Positions 25,901-35,000 of a stretch of 64,000 nucleotides of DNA are shown one piece after another; position 1 is the stretch's first letter, and each line of letters opens with the position of its first letter. The notes under the pieces were generated by a model. It was not told the origin of the DNA. It saw only the letters and a list, made by a program, of their open reading frames with translations, and searched no databases. The DNA comes from Bog-473 sp963804055 (GTDB taxonomy: Bacteria > Actinomycetota > Acidimicrobiia > Acidimicrobiales > RAAP-2). Location: positions 744,001-808,000 of the forward strand of contig CAWDOU010000005.1 of NCBI GenBank assembly GCA_963804055.1, given 5' to 3'. A program made the position numbers and the translations under genes.

Positions 25901-28900
25901 CCCGGCCAGTCGGTCCTCTCGCCGACGGTCTCCCTCTCCACCACGGCAGCCAGCGCGACCAACGTCACCTACACGACGTCGTTCACCACGTCGTCGACGG
26001 GTGCCCTGGCCTCCGACTACTCGACGATCACCCTGGCCGCACCGGCCGGGACGGTCTTCAGCTCCAACAGCACCTACTCGATCGAGGACGTCACGACGAG
26101 CACACAGTGCGGGCTCAACAACTGGGTCCCCAGCAACGGCGGGGCGACCGTCACCCTGACGATCGCCGGGGGCTGCACCGTCTCGGGGGGCGACTCTGTC
26201 CGGGTCATTGCCTACGGGGTCTCGAACCCGACGACGACCTCGACGGGCAACACGTTGAGCGTCTCGACCTCGTCGGACGGCCTTCCGGCACAGACCAACA
26301 ACTACGCCATCACGCCCGGCCAGTCGGTCCTCTCGCCGACGGTTTCCCTCTCCACCACGGCAGCCAGCGCGACCAACGTCACCTACACGACGTCGTTCAC
26401 CACGTCGTCGACGGGTGCCCTGGCCTCCGACTACTCGACGATCACCCTGGCCGCACCGGCCGGGACGGTCTTCAGCTCCAACAGCACCTACTCGATCGAG
26501 GACGTCACGACGAGCACACAGTGCGGGCTCAACAACTGGGTCCCCAGCAACGGCGGGGCGACCGTCACCCTGACGATCGCCGGCAGTTGCACCTTTGCAG
26601 CGGGCGACGCAATGCAGGTCATTGCATACGGGGTCTCGAACCCGACAACGACCTCGACGGGCAACACGTTGAGCGTCTCGACCTCGTCGGACACCGTCCC
26701 GGCGCAGACCAACACCTACGCCATCACGACCCCGAAGGCCGTGACTTCCGCGTCCATAGTCCTGTCCACCGCGTCGCCGGGCGCGACCAACGTCACCTAC
26801 ACGACGTCGTTCACCACGTCGTCGACAGGTGCCCTGGCCTCCGACTACTCGACGATCACCCTGGCCGCACCGGCCGGGACGGTCTTCAGCTCCGGCGGGA
26901 ACTACACGATCGAAGACGTCACGACCGGCACACAGTGCGGGCTCAACAACTGGGTCCCCAGCAACGGCGGGGCGACCGTCACCCTGACGATCGCCGGGGG
27001 CTGCACCGTCGCGGCCGGCGACTCCGTCCAAGTTACTGCCACCGAGGTCACGAATCCCACGACCGGAGCAAGCAATGACGTCGAGACCGTCTCGACCTCG
27101 TCGGACACCGTCCCGGCGCAGACCAACACCTATGCCATCGGCGGTTCCGTGGCCACCACCACGTCGCTCAACAGCGTCACCTCGCCGATCACCTTCGGCT
27201 CCGAGACCTCCGAGGTCTTCACCGGGACGGTCACCGGCCAGAGCGGCGACGGCAACCCGCAGGGGACCGTGACGATCTACGAGGGCTCCCCGGCCACGGA
27301 GCTGTGCCAGAGCACGCTCACAGCCAGCGGCGCCAACGCGGCGACCTTCAGCTGTGCGCTGAGCGCATCGCAGCTGGCCGCGGCCACCTACAACGGCGTC
27401 GACGCCGTCTACGCGCCCGGTTCCCCCTCGTCGTCGAACACCAACTTCACCTACACGACCTCGACGTCGACCCCGGCCCAGAGCTTCAGCGTGAGCCCGG
27501 TCTCGGTGGGCACCACCACGTCGCTCAACGGCGTCACCTCGCCGATCACCTTCGGCGCCGAGACCTCCGAGGTCTTCACCGGCACAGTCACCGGCCAGAG
27601 CGGCGACGGCAACCCGCAGGGGACCGTGACGATCTACGAGGGCTCCCCGGCCACGGAGCTGTGCCAGAGCACGCTCACAGCCAGCGGCGCCAACGCGGCG
27701 ACCTTCAGCTGTGCGCTGAGCGCATCGCAGCTGAGCCTGGGCACCTACAACGGCGTCGACGCCGTCTACACCCCGGCCAGTCCCTCTTCGTCGAACACCA
27801 ACGTCACCTACACCACCTCGACGTCGACCCCGGCCCAGAGCTTCACGGTGAACGGGGCGTCCGAGTCGACGACGACCAGCCTCAACAGCGTCACCTCGCC
27901 GATCACCTTCGGCTCCGAGACCTCCGAGGTCTTCACCGGCACGGTCACCGGCCAGAGCGGCGACGGCAACCCGCAGGGGACCGTGACGATCTACGAGGGC
28001 TCCCCGGCCACGGAGCTGTGCCAGAGCACGCTCACAGCCAGCGGCGCCAACGCGGCGACCTTCAGCTGTGCGCTGAGCGCGAGCCAGCTGGCCGCGGCCA
28101 CCTACAGCGGCGTCGACGCCGTCTACGCCCCGGCCAGTCCCTCGTCGTCGAACCTCGACTTCATCTACACCACGTCGACCTCGGCCCCGGCCCAGAGCTT
28201 CAGCGTGAGCCCGGCCTCGGTGGGCACCACCACGTCGCTCAACAGCGTCACCTCTCCGATCACCTTCGGCACCGAGACCTCCGAGATCTTCACCGGCACG
28301 GTCACCGGCCAGAGCGGTGACGGCTACCCCCAGGGCACCGTCAGCGTCCAAAGCGGCGCCACCGTGCTCTGCAGCGAGACCCTGCCGGCCGGCACCACCG
28401 ACGCCGCCAACTTCAGCTGCAGCCCGACGAGCGGCACCGTGCTGGCGGCCTCTTCCACGCCCTACTCAGTGACGGCCACCTTCACCCCGGTCGCCCCCTC
28501 CTCGTCGAACACCAACGTCACCTACACGGGCTCGACCTCGAGTCCGGGCCAGAACCTCACGGTGAACGGGGCGTCCGAGTCGACGACCACCAGCCTCAAC
28601 ACGGTCACCTCGCCGATCTCCCTCGGCTCCGAGACCTCCGAGGTCTTCACCGGGACGGTCACCGGCCAGAGCGGCGACGGCAACCCGCAGGGGACCGTGA
28701 CGATCTACGAGGGCTCCCCGGCCACGGAGCTGTGCCAGAGCACGCTCACAGCCAGCGGCGCCAACGCGGCGACCTTCAGCTGTGCGCTGAGCGCATCGCA
28801 GCTGGCCGCGGCCACCTACAACGGCGTCGACGCCGTCTACACCCCGGCCAGTCCCTCGTCATCGAACACCAACTTCACCTACACGACCTCGACGTCGACC

Positions 28901-31900
28901 CCGGCCCAGAGCTTCACGGTGAGCACCTCGGTCTCGACCGAGCCGACCACCACGTCGCTCAACAGCGTCACCTCGCCGATCACCTTCGGCTCCGAGACCT
29001 CCGAGGTCTTCACCGGGACGGTCACCGGCCAGAGCGGCGACGGCAACCCGCAGGGGACCGTGACGATCTACGAGGGCTCCCCGGCCACGGAGCTGTGCCA
29101 GAGCACGCTCACAGCCAGCGGCGCCAACGCGGCGACCTTCAGCTGTGCGCTGAGCGCATCGCAGCTGGCCGCGGCCACCTACAACGGCGTCGACGCCGTC
29201 TACACGCCCGGTTCCCCCTCGTCGTCGAACACCAACTTCACCTACACGACCTCGACGTCGACCCCGGCCCAGAGCTTCAGCGTGAGCCCGGTCTCGGTGG
29301 GCACCACCACGTCGCTCAACGGCGTCACCTCGCCGATCACCTTCGGCTCCGAGACCTCCGAGGTCTTCACCGGCACAGTCACCGGCCAGAGCGGCGACGG
29401 CAACCCGCAGGGGACCGTGACGATCTACGAGGGCTCCCCGGCCACGGAGCTGTGCCAGAGCACGCTCACAGCCAGCGGCGCCAACGCGGCGACCTTCAGC
29501 TGTGCGCTGAGCGCATCGCAGCTGAGCCTGGGCACCTACAACGGCGTCGACGCCGTCTACACCCCGGCCAGTCCCTCTTCGTCGAACACCAACGTCACCT
29601 ACACCACCTCGACGTCGACCCCGGCCCAGAGCTTCACGGTGAACGGGGCGTCCGAGTCGACGACGACCAGCCTCAACAGCGTCACCTCGCCGATCACCTT
29701 CGGCTCCGAGACCTCTGAGGTCTTCACCGGCACGGTCACCGGCCAGAGCGGCGACGGCAACCCGCAGGGGACCGTGACGATCTACGAGGGCTCCCCGGCC
29801 ACGGAGCTGTGCCAGAGCACGCTCACAGCCAGCGGCGCCAACGCGGCGACCTTCAGCTGTGCGCTGAGCGCGAGCCAGCTGGCCGCGGCCACCTACAGCG
29901 GCGTCGACGCCGTCTACGCGCCCGGTTCCCCCTCGTCGTCGAACCTCGACTTCATCTACACCACGTCGACCTCGGCCCCGGCCCAGAGCTTCAGCGTGAG
30001 CCCGGCCTCGGTGGGCACCACCACGTCGCTCAACAGCGTCACCTCTCCGATCACCTTCGGCACCGAGACCTCCGAGGTCTTCACCGGGACGGTCACCGGC
30101 CAGAGCGGTGACGGCTACCCCCAGGGCACCGTCAGCGTCCAAAGCGGCGCCACCGTGCTCTGCAGCGAGACCCTGCCGGCCGGCACCACCGACGCCGCCA
30201 ACTTCAGCTGCAGCCCGACGAGCGGCACCGTGCTGGCGGCCTCTTCCACGCCCTACTCAGTGACGGCCACCTTCACCCCGGTCGCCCCCTCCTCGTCGAA
30301 CACCAACGTCACCTACACGGGCTCGACCTCGAGTCCGGGCCAGAACCTCACGGTGAACGGGGCGTCCGAGTCGACGACCACCAGCCTCAACACGGTCACC
30401 TCGCCGATCTCCCTCGGCTCCGAGACCTCCGAGGTCTTCACCGGGACGGTCACCGGCCAGAGCGGCGACGGCAACCCGCAGGGCACCGTGACGATCTACG
30501 AGGGCTCCCCGGCCACGGAGCTGTGCCAGAGCACGCTGACAGCCAGCGGCGCCAACGCGGCGACCTTCAGCTGTGCGCTGAGCGCGAGCCAGCTGGCCGC
30601 GGCCACCTACAACGGCGTCGACGCCGTCTACACCCCGGCCAGTCCCTCGTCGTCGAACACCAACTTCACCTACACGACCTCGACGTCGACCCCGGCCCAG
30701 AGCTTCACGGTGAGCACCTCGGTCTCGACCGAGCCGACCACCACCTCGCTCAACAGCGTCACCTCGCCGATCACCTTCGGCTCCGAGACCTCCGAGGTCT
30801 TCACCGGGACGGTCACCGGCCAGAGCGGCGACGGCAACCCGCAGGGGACCGTGACGATCTACGAGGGCTCCCCGGCCACGGAGCTGTGCCAGAGCACGCT
30901 CACAGCCAGCGGCGCCAACGCGGCGACCTTCAGCTGTGCGCTGAGCGCATCGCAGCTGGCCGCGGCCACCTACAGCGGCGTCGACGCCGTCTACGCCCCG
31001 GCCAGTCCCTCGTCGTCGAACACCAGCTTCACCTACACGACCTCGACGTCGACCCCGGCCCAGAGCTTCACGGTGAACGGGCCGACGTCAACGCCGCAAC
31101 CGTCCAGCGTGGCGACGTCGCTCTCGGGTGGGGGAGAGTCGGGCGCGAGCATTTCGGTGACCACGAATACCGCTGTCACCGACTCGGCCGCGCTGTCGGG
31201 CGCCAATGCCGCGACGGCGACCGGAACGGTCACGTACCACGTCTATTCGGACGCGGCCTGCACCACGGCGGTGGGCGGGGGAACAGCGGAGACCATCACG
31301 ACGCCAGGCACGCTGCCGACCTCGGCCGCAGTGAGCCTGGCGACCGCCGGCCTCTACTATTGGCAGGCCTCGTATTCCGGCGACGCCAACAACAATCCCT
31401 CCGTCAGCACATGCGGATCCGAGCTCGAGACGGTGAGCGCTCCGGGCACGGTTGCGACGACGACGATCTGTCAGACGGGCCAGGCGTGCAACGGAACCGT
31501 GTCGATCGCGGGGTCCATGGCCGTCTCGGTCAGCGGCACCTCGTCAACCACCGGTTCCATCACCGTTTCGGTCGGGAGCAGTACCGTTTCGTGTGGAGAC
31601 CCCTTCCGCCACGCCCCGAGCATGACGACGGTCACGGCTCAGGGCCTCACGATCAACGGGGACAAGATTGCGACCATCACCATCAACAAGAACATCGTCT
31701 TCGCCAAGAATGCACCCTGGTGGATTCCCTATGCAGTGTGCTACTCGTCTCCCACACCCTTCCGGAGCCTCACGGGGAAGATGGTGACCACGGGACTGCT
31801 TCCTGCATGTAAAGCCCCCTTCGTGAAGCCGTCACTCGAAGGCCCTCCGTGTGTGGTGTCGATCCTTCCCGACCGGGCTGGCGACGTGATCGAGACCCTC

Positions 31901-31933
31901 GAGCTTCCCGGCGCCGATCCTCGGTTCCACTGA
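19979..31933 (+). CDS. Giant secreted repeat protein (3,984 aa), adhesin-like
   Basis: The ATG at 19979 follows GAAAGGGG and begins a clear signal peptide: Arg-rich start, hydrophobic stretch at about 14-33 and an AAPAAAS cleavage region near 39. The mature protein has 17 type-A repeats (about residues 41-2387), then 11 type-B Ig-like repeats (about 2388-3700), then a unique C-terminal part of about 280 residues. That part has one more Ig-like unit (GLYYWQASYSGDANNN) and a Cys-containing end domain (LLPACK...PPCVVSI...DPRFH). Nearly every A and B repeat has two cysteines, suited to one disulfide per domain outside the cell. Composition is dominated by Thr, Ser, Ala and Gly. No LPxTG or C-terminal membrane helix is visible, so it is released or held by another means. 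Likely a surface or matrix protein; the ligand is unknown. Confidence 0.9.
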   Translation: MLRPGAGRVARVSAAMAVVLAALMSFGASLLLTAAPAAASGGTVTSPSVSLSTTAANATNVTYAFSFTTSSTGALAPDAGTIVLTAASGTNFNSNTSYTVEDATTAAQCGVDNALASNGGATVTLTISSGCGTIAGNDSVEVTASSVSNPTSTSTGDVVTISTSSDTTAAQTSTYAITAAQAPISPSTTLSTTAAGATNVTYDVRFTTSSTGALAASYSTITLTAAAGTVFTSNSYYSVQDVTTGTNCGYYNDVASNGGATITLTLAGCAIAAGDSVLVGATTVSNPATTSTGNVVTVTTSSDTASAQSNSYAITAAQAPSAPTITLSTAAAGATNVTYTASFTTSSTGALAPSFSTITLAAPAGTDFNSNGNYTVEDVTTDTQCGASNPVASNGGATLTLTTGGGCTIGGGHTVLVSVTAVTNPPTASTGNFVAVSTSSDPTAVDSNTYAITAARGISSPSLTLSTSAAGATNVTYTASFTTSSTGALSPYYSSITLAAPAGTVFSSNTYYGIEDVTTGTQCGYYNDVPSNGGATVTLTLSSSCGTIQGGHTVLVSAFEVSNPTSASTGDTMTVSTSSDTVPVQSNTYAITSAQAVSSPSVSISTKAAGATDVSYAVRFTTSSTGALAPNYSTITLNAPAGTVFDTQSSYTVEDVTTGTQCGAYSPITSNGGATVNVTVSSGCTSAAGDTILVTASQVSNPTTTSSGDVVTVSTSSDTVPAQTGTYAITAAQSVGSPSVVSSTTAAGATNVTYSVSFTTSSTGALTDYYSTITLAAPTGTIANNASFSLEDVTTGTTCSLSLDSIGNGGATATFSIYGGCGTIAGGDTLLVTASGMTNPATASTGNTITVSTSSDTVPVTTNTYSVTAAQSVSSPTVALSTTTAGASNAVYNIRFATSSTGSLAPLYSTVTLAAPTGTDFTNAVFSLENVTTGVQCGAAYPAVSNGGATATFEAYGGCGTIAAGSTLLVTATGVTNPATTSSGYTIAVSTSSDTVPAPTAPYPIGGAQSVASPLVTLSTTAAGATGATYTASFTTSSTGALPAGTGTISLATPAGTVFVSSTSYSVTDLTTGTSCGYFSAATSNGGDTVTLTLGCAIGDSNTVLVTASGVSNPPTVSTGDSVSITTSSDTTAAHTNSYSITASQTVSAPSVALSTTAAGATNVNYNVKFTTSSSGSLVPYEGSITLAAPAGTVFSTSGSYTITDLVSGTQCGAANITTSNGGDTVTLTVSSGCGSIATGDSVLVTASAVTNPGTVSTGNTIAVSTSSDLTGVHTNTYATTAPQAVSSPLVTLSTTAAAATNVTYTASFTTSSTGALAPYYSTITLAAPAGTVFSTSGSYTITDLNSGTQCGYYNPVTSNGGDTLTLASGGGCGTIAGGDTLLITASAITNPGTVSTGNTLAVSTSSDTATAHSNSYAITTAKTVSSPVITLSTTAAGATSTYSIRFTTSSTGGLAPYYSTITLAAPAGTVFSSGTTYTIDDLTNGSQCGYYNPVTSNGGDTVTLATDGGCGTIAGGDTVLVTASGVANPGTASTGNVVHVSTSSDGSALPTNSYAITPSQSVSSAIVNLSSTAAGATNVTYNVRFTTSSTGTLASYDSTITLTAPAGTVFSSSSLYAIEDISTATNCGYYSPVISDGGSTVTLTDGCGSESISGGDTVLVTASGVANPLATSTGDTLAVSTSSDTAPASTNTYAITAAQSVSSPTVSLSTTAAGATNVTYIASFVASSTGALSPNYSTITLAAPAGTVFSSSYAYTIEDITTATDCGYYSPVISDGGSTATLTDGCGSIAGGDTVLVEAEGVSNPGTGSTGNVIVISTSSDTTPADSNAYTIGSGGNSVSSPSVGLSTNASGATNVTYNVRFTTSPTGTLAPNGGTITLAAPTGTVFSSNSTYTVQDVTTATQCGLNNWVPSNGGATVTLTVSSGCGTIAGNATVLVTASGVVNPTAISSNDVVTVSTSSDTTPAHSNTYAITPGQSVLSPTVSLSTTAASATNVTYTTSFTTSSTGALASDYSTITLAAPAGTVFSSNSTYSIEDVTTSTQCGLNNWVPSNGGATVTLTIAGGCTVSGGDSVRVIAYGVSNPTTTSTGNTLSVSTSSDGLPAQTNNYAITPGQSVLSPTVSLSTTAASATNVTYTTSFTTSSTGALASDYSTITLAAPAGTVFSSNSTYSIEDVTTSTQCGLNNWVPSNGGATVTLTIAGSCTFAAGDAMQVIAYGVSNPTTTSTGNTLSVSTSSDTVPAQTNTYAITTPKAVTSASIVLSTASPGATNVTYTTSFTTSSTGALASDYSTITLAAPAGTVFSSGGNYTIEDVTTGTQCGLNNWVPSNGGATVTLTIAGGCTVAAGDSVQVTATEVTNPTTGASNDVETVSTSSDTVPAQTNTYAIGGSVATTTSLNSVTSPITFGSETSEVFTGTVTGQSGDGNPQGTVTIYEGSPATELCQSTLTASGANAATFSCALSASQLAAATYNGVDAVYAPGSPSSSNTNFTYTTSTSTPAQSFSVSPVSVGTTTSLNGVTSPITFGAETSEVFTGTVTGQSGDGNPQGTVTIYEGSPATELCQSTLTASGANAATFSCALSASQLSLGTYNGVDAVYTPASPSSSNTNVTYTTSTSTPAQSFTVNGASESTTTSLNSVTSPITFGSETSEVFTGTVTGQSGDGNPQGTVTIYEGSPATELCQSTLTASGANAATFSCALSASQLAAATYSGVDAVYAPASPSSSNLDFIYTTSTSAPAQSFSVSPASVGTTTSLNSVTSPITFGTETSEIFTGTVTGQSGDGYPQGTVSVQSGATVLCSETLPAGTTDAANFSCSPTSGTVLAASSTPYSVTATFTPVAPSSSNTNVTYTGSTSSPGQNLTVNGASESTTTSLNTVTSPISLGSETSEVFTGTVTGQSGDGNPQGTVTIYEGSPATELCQSTLTASGANAATFSCALSASQLAAATYNGVDAVYTPASPSSSNTNFTYTTSTSTPAQSFTVSTSVSTEPTTTSLNSVTSPITFGSETSEVFTGTVTGQSGDGNPQGTVTIYEGSPATELCQSTLTASGANAATFSCALSASQLAAATYNGVDAVYTPGSPSSSNTNFTYTTSTSTPAQSFSVSPVSVGTTTSLNGVTSPITFGSETSEVFTGTVTGQSGDGNPQGTVTIYEGSPATELCQSTLTASGANAATFSCALSASQLSLGTYNGVDAVYTPASPSSSNTNVTYTTSTSTPAQSFTVNGASESTTTSLNSVTSPITFGSETSEVFTGTVTGQSGDGNPQGTVTIYEGSPATELCQSTLTASGANAATFSCALSASQLAAATYSGVDAVYAPGSPSSSNLDFIYTTSTSAPAQSFSVSPASVGTTTSLNSVTSPITFGTETSEVFTGTVTGQSGDGYPQGTVSVQSGATVLCSETLPAGTTDAANFSCSPTSGTVLAASSTPYSVTATFTPVAPSSSNTNVTYTGSTSSPGQNLTVNGASESTTTSLNTVTSPISLGSETSEVFTGTVTGQSGDGNPQGTVTIYEGSPATELCQSTLTASGANAATFSCALSASQLAAATYNGVDAVYTPASPSSSNTNFTYTTSTSTPAQSFTVSTSVSTEPTTTSLNSVTSPITFGSETSEVFTGTVTGQSGDGNPQGTVTIYEGSPATELCQSTLTASGANAATFSCALSASQLAAATYSGVDAVYAPASPSSSNTSFTYTTSTSTPAQSFTVNGPTSTPQPSSVATSLSGGGESGASISVTTNTAVTDSAALSGANAATATGTVTYHVYSDAACTTAVGGGTAETITTPGTLPTSAAVSLATAGLYYWQASYSGDANNNPSVSTCGSELETVSAPGTVATTTICQTGQACNGTVSIAGSMAVSVSGTSSTTGSITVSVGSSTVSCGDPFRHAPSMTTVTAQGLTINGDKIATITINKNIVFAKNAPWWIPYAVCYSSPTPFRSLTGKMVTTGLLPACKAPFVKPSLEGPPCVVSILPDRAGDVIETLELPGADPRFH
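20104..27141 (+). repeat. Type-A repeat array, 17 units of about 138 aa
   Basis: Each unit runs SSPxVxLSTTAAGATNVTY, FTTSSTGAL, STITLAAPAGTVFSS, a first Cys in TxTQCG, SNGGATVTLT, a second Cys in GCGTIAGGD, VSNP, TSTGN and VSTSSDT. Unit length is about 400-414 bp. Early units differ freely. Units 15 and 16 are spaced exactly 414 bp (25897 and 26311) and are almost identical over most of their length, and unit 17 shares long stretches with them. This is a gradient from old to recently copied. Confidence 0.9.
27142..31080 (+). repeat. Type-B repeat array, 11 Ig-like units of 119 aa
   Basis: Units begin TTTSLNSVTSPITFGSETSE and continue VFTGTVTGQSGDGNPQGTV. A Cys pair sits in ATELCQSTL and AATFSCALS, and linkers end in STPAQSF. 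Starts recur every 357 bp (27161, 27518, 27875, 28232, 28589), then 363 bp. Units 4 and 9 are a distinct variant with VSVQSGATVLCSETLP in place of VTIYEGSPATELC. The fold is probably a bacterial Ig-like domain. Confidence 0.9.
27161..30742 (+). repeat. Two copies of a 1,791-bp higher-order repeat (five B units each)
   Basis: Units B1-B5 (27161-28951) recur as B6-B10 (28952-30742) with an exact 1,791-bp offset, including the variant unit in the same fourth position; B11 starts at the next multiple, 30743. The copies differ at only scattered bases, for example GCC versus TCC in the second unit. This marks a recent block duplication or gene conversion, and a place where assemblies can collapse. 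Confidence 0.9.
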
Positions 31934-32030
31934 TCGCGGATTGCCGCGCAGCAGAGACAGTGTGGATTGACGACGAGGCGCACGGGATCGGGGCCACGCT
32001 TCGATCTGCCGGAGCCTCGGCGGAGACAGA

Positions 32031-35000
32031 ATGGCGCCGGTGACGGCGACGGTGACGCCTCTCGACTGGCGCATGGGCGGCGGCCACCCGCTGGCGCCCT
32101 ACATTCCGCGACTTGCCATCGAGTGGATCGAGTCCGCCCCTGACCAGAGATGGCAACAGCTCAGCGGGACCATCGCTTTCATCGACATCTCAGGATTCAC
32201 CCGGCTCTCGGAAAGTCTCGCCCGACACGGCAAACAGGGGGCTGAAGAGCTCACCGCGACGATCGCCACCTGCTTCATCCGGCTGCTCGACGTCGCAGCG
32301 GACAACGGTGGTCGCCTCCTGAAGTTCGGCGGCGACGCGCTGCTCGTCTACTTCTCGGGTGAAGCCCACGAGGCCCGGGCCTGCCGCTCCGCGATCGAGA
32401 TGCGTCGAGCCCTGCGCTCGGTAGGACGTCTCACCGTGCTCGGCCAAAAGGTGACCCTCCGGATGTCGGTCGGCGTGCACAGCGGGGTGTTTCATTTCTT
32501 CCTGGTCGGTGAGTCCCATCGAGAATTCATCGTGACCGGCCCCGGTGCCAGTTTGGTCGTCGCCATGGAATCGGCAGCGAACGCCGGCGAAATCATGATC
32601 AGCGATGCCACTGCTTCTGCACTCAAGCCCGGACAGGTCGGAGAGGCGAGGGGGCCGGGATCCCTGCTCTTGCGCGCTCCGGCTGTCCCGCAGGCGGCGC
32701 CCGCCCCTTTCAAGCCGATCGACCCAGCACTCGATTTGCACACGGGCATACCCATCGGTCTGCGATCCACCCTCGGTAATCCTGTCGAGCCGGAACACCG
32801 TCGCGTGACGGTGGCGTTCGTTCACTTTGACGGGACGGACGATCTCATGGACACCCTCGGCCCCGGGGAGGTGGCCCGTCGACTCGACAGGCTCGTGACG
32901 AATGTCCAGCGGGCCGTCGACCGTCAGGGCGTGACATTCCTCGCCACGGACGCGGACAAAGACGGCGGCAAGATCATACTGACGGCGGGAGCACCTTCGT
33001 CCTCGGGCGATGACGAGCAACGCATGCTGCTCGCGGTACGCGAGATCATGGATTCCGAGAACGAGCTGCCGATCAGAATCGGGGTGAATCAGGGATCGGT
33101 CTTTGTGGGCGACGTGGGGCAAGCGATCCGCCGGACGTTCACGGTCATGGGGGACGCCGTCAACCTTGCCGCCCGCTTGATGGCGAAGGCCTCTCCGGGT
33201 GAGATCCTCACGACACCCGATGTCCTGTCCCGTTCCCAGGTCGCCTTCGAGGCAACGGAGCTGGAGCCCTTCTTCGTCAAGGGCAAGGCGAAGCCGGTCC
33301 GTGCGTTGCGCATCGGAAGCAAGACTCGCGGACATCGGGCAGATATCGATGAGGCGTCAGCCTTCGTCGGCCGCCATCGGGAACTCCGTCTTCTTGAGTC
33401 GCTGACGACGGCCGGTGAGGGTGCGCTGGTGGAGATTGTCGGCGCCACGGGGGTCGGCAAATCGAGGCTGGCCCATCGCCTCCGCGAAATGACCTCGGGA
33501 CGGATGCAGCTGTTTGCCGTGTGCGAACCCTACGACTCGGCGACGCCGTACTACACGGTCCGACGGCTGCTCCGCGGTCTGCTCGATCTCCCGGCCGAGG
33601 GCAGCGACGCGTCGATGACGGCGCTGTTTCTGTCCGAGTTGCAGCAGCGTGCCCCCGAACTTCGACCGTGGGCCCCCCTCATCGGCATGGCAATCGATGT
33701 CACGGTGCCCGAGACCCGCGAGACGCAGGAGCTGGAAGAGGAGTTCCGGCACGCGAAATTGGCCGAGGTGGTCATCGCCCTCTTGGCCCATTTGCTGCCC
33801 CAGTCGGGTCTCATCACCATCGAAGACTCGCACTTCATGGACGAGCCATCCGCCGACCTCTTCGCGCATCTGGCGCGGGCGGTCCATGCGACCGAATGGC
33901 TCTGGTGCCTTACACGGAGGGACGTGGGCACGGGCTTCGTCGCGCCCGATGACAGCCCCATGATCCGAGTCGAGCTGGAGCCCCTCAGCGAGGCTGAAGC
34001 GACAGAACTGGCCATGGCGGCCACCCGGGAGTCCCCAGTGCCCGACCGGGAGATCAGATCGCTCGTCGCACGGTCGGGTGGCAACCCACTGTTCGTGCGG
34101 GAGCTCGTCGCGGCAGTGCTCAACGGGGACTCCATCGATGTTCTTCCAGACTCTATTGAGGACGTCGTCGTGGCCCGCATCGACCGTCTGTCGAGTCTCG
34201 ACCGTGGATTGCTACGTCGCATGTCCGTTCTGGGGCAGTCCTTCGACAGGGAGTTGCTGGCCGACGTCGTCGACGCCGTACCCGATGCAAGGGACCCGAC
34301 CTGGACCAGGTTGGATGCCTTCGTCGTCCACGACGAGTCCGACCATCTCGTGTTCCGTAACGCCCTTCTGCGTGACTCCGCCTACAACGGGCTGTCGTTC
34401 CGGCTTCGGCACGAACTTCATTCCCGAGCCGCCGACGCTGTTCGGTTGGCTGCCGAGCGAAAGGGTGAGGAGAATCCCGAACTCCTCTCCTTTCACTACC
34501 TTCACGCGCAGAGGTTCCCGGAGGCATGGACGTACTCGCTCCAGGCAGCCGAACGTGCCCGGGGGATCTATGCCAATACCGAGGCCGCGGAGTACTACGA
34601 ACGGGCCATCGCGGCCGCCGCCTGGCTCCCCGAACTCACACCTGTCGAAGTCGCCGGCGTGCACGAGGCGCTCGGGGATGCCAGGAATCTCGTCGGGAAC
34701 TACGTGGGCGCGGCCAGCGAGTTTCGGTGCGCCCGGAGAGTGGCCGCAGGCGATCGGCTGATTGAGGGCCGGCTGCTCCTCAAGTTGGCGCGGGTGGAGG
34801 GGTGGCTGGACCGCTACACCAGTGCATTGCGCTGGATCACCAGGGGACTCAAGATCCTCGAGGGTCTCGATAGCACGGAGGCCGATCGACAGCGGGCCGA
34901 ACTTCTGGGATGGTACGGACGATTTTGCCAAGAGGGAGGAAAGCATCGTCTGGCAATCAAGTGGTGCACCCAGGCGGTGGAGCAGGCGGAGTTGGCACAC

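Noticed and set aside
25856..28351. Minus-strand frame of 831 codons opposite the A/B repeats
   Set aside because: Its periodicity follows that of the plus-strand repeats and its composition (Arg, Gly, Asp, Ala) is typical of a GC-rich antisense frame. The plus strand has a signal peptide and Cys pattern.
28859..30142. Minus-strand frame of 427 codons opposite the B repeats
   Set aside because: Same reason; it merely mirrors the 357-bp units.
20104..31080. Repeat array considered as CRISPR or satellite DNA
   Set aside because: Repeats are 357-414 bp, in frame and coding, with no short conserved repeats or unique spacers and no cas genes.
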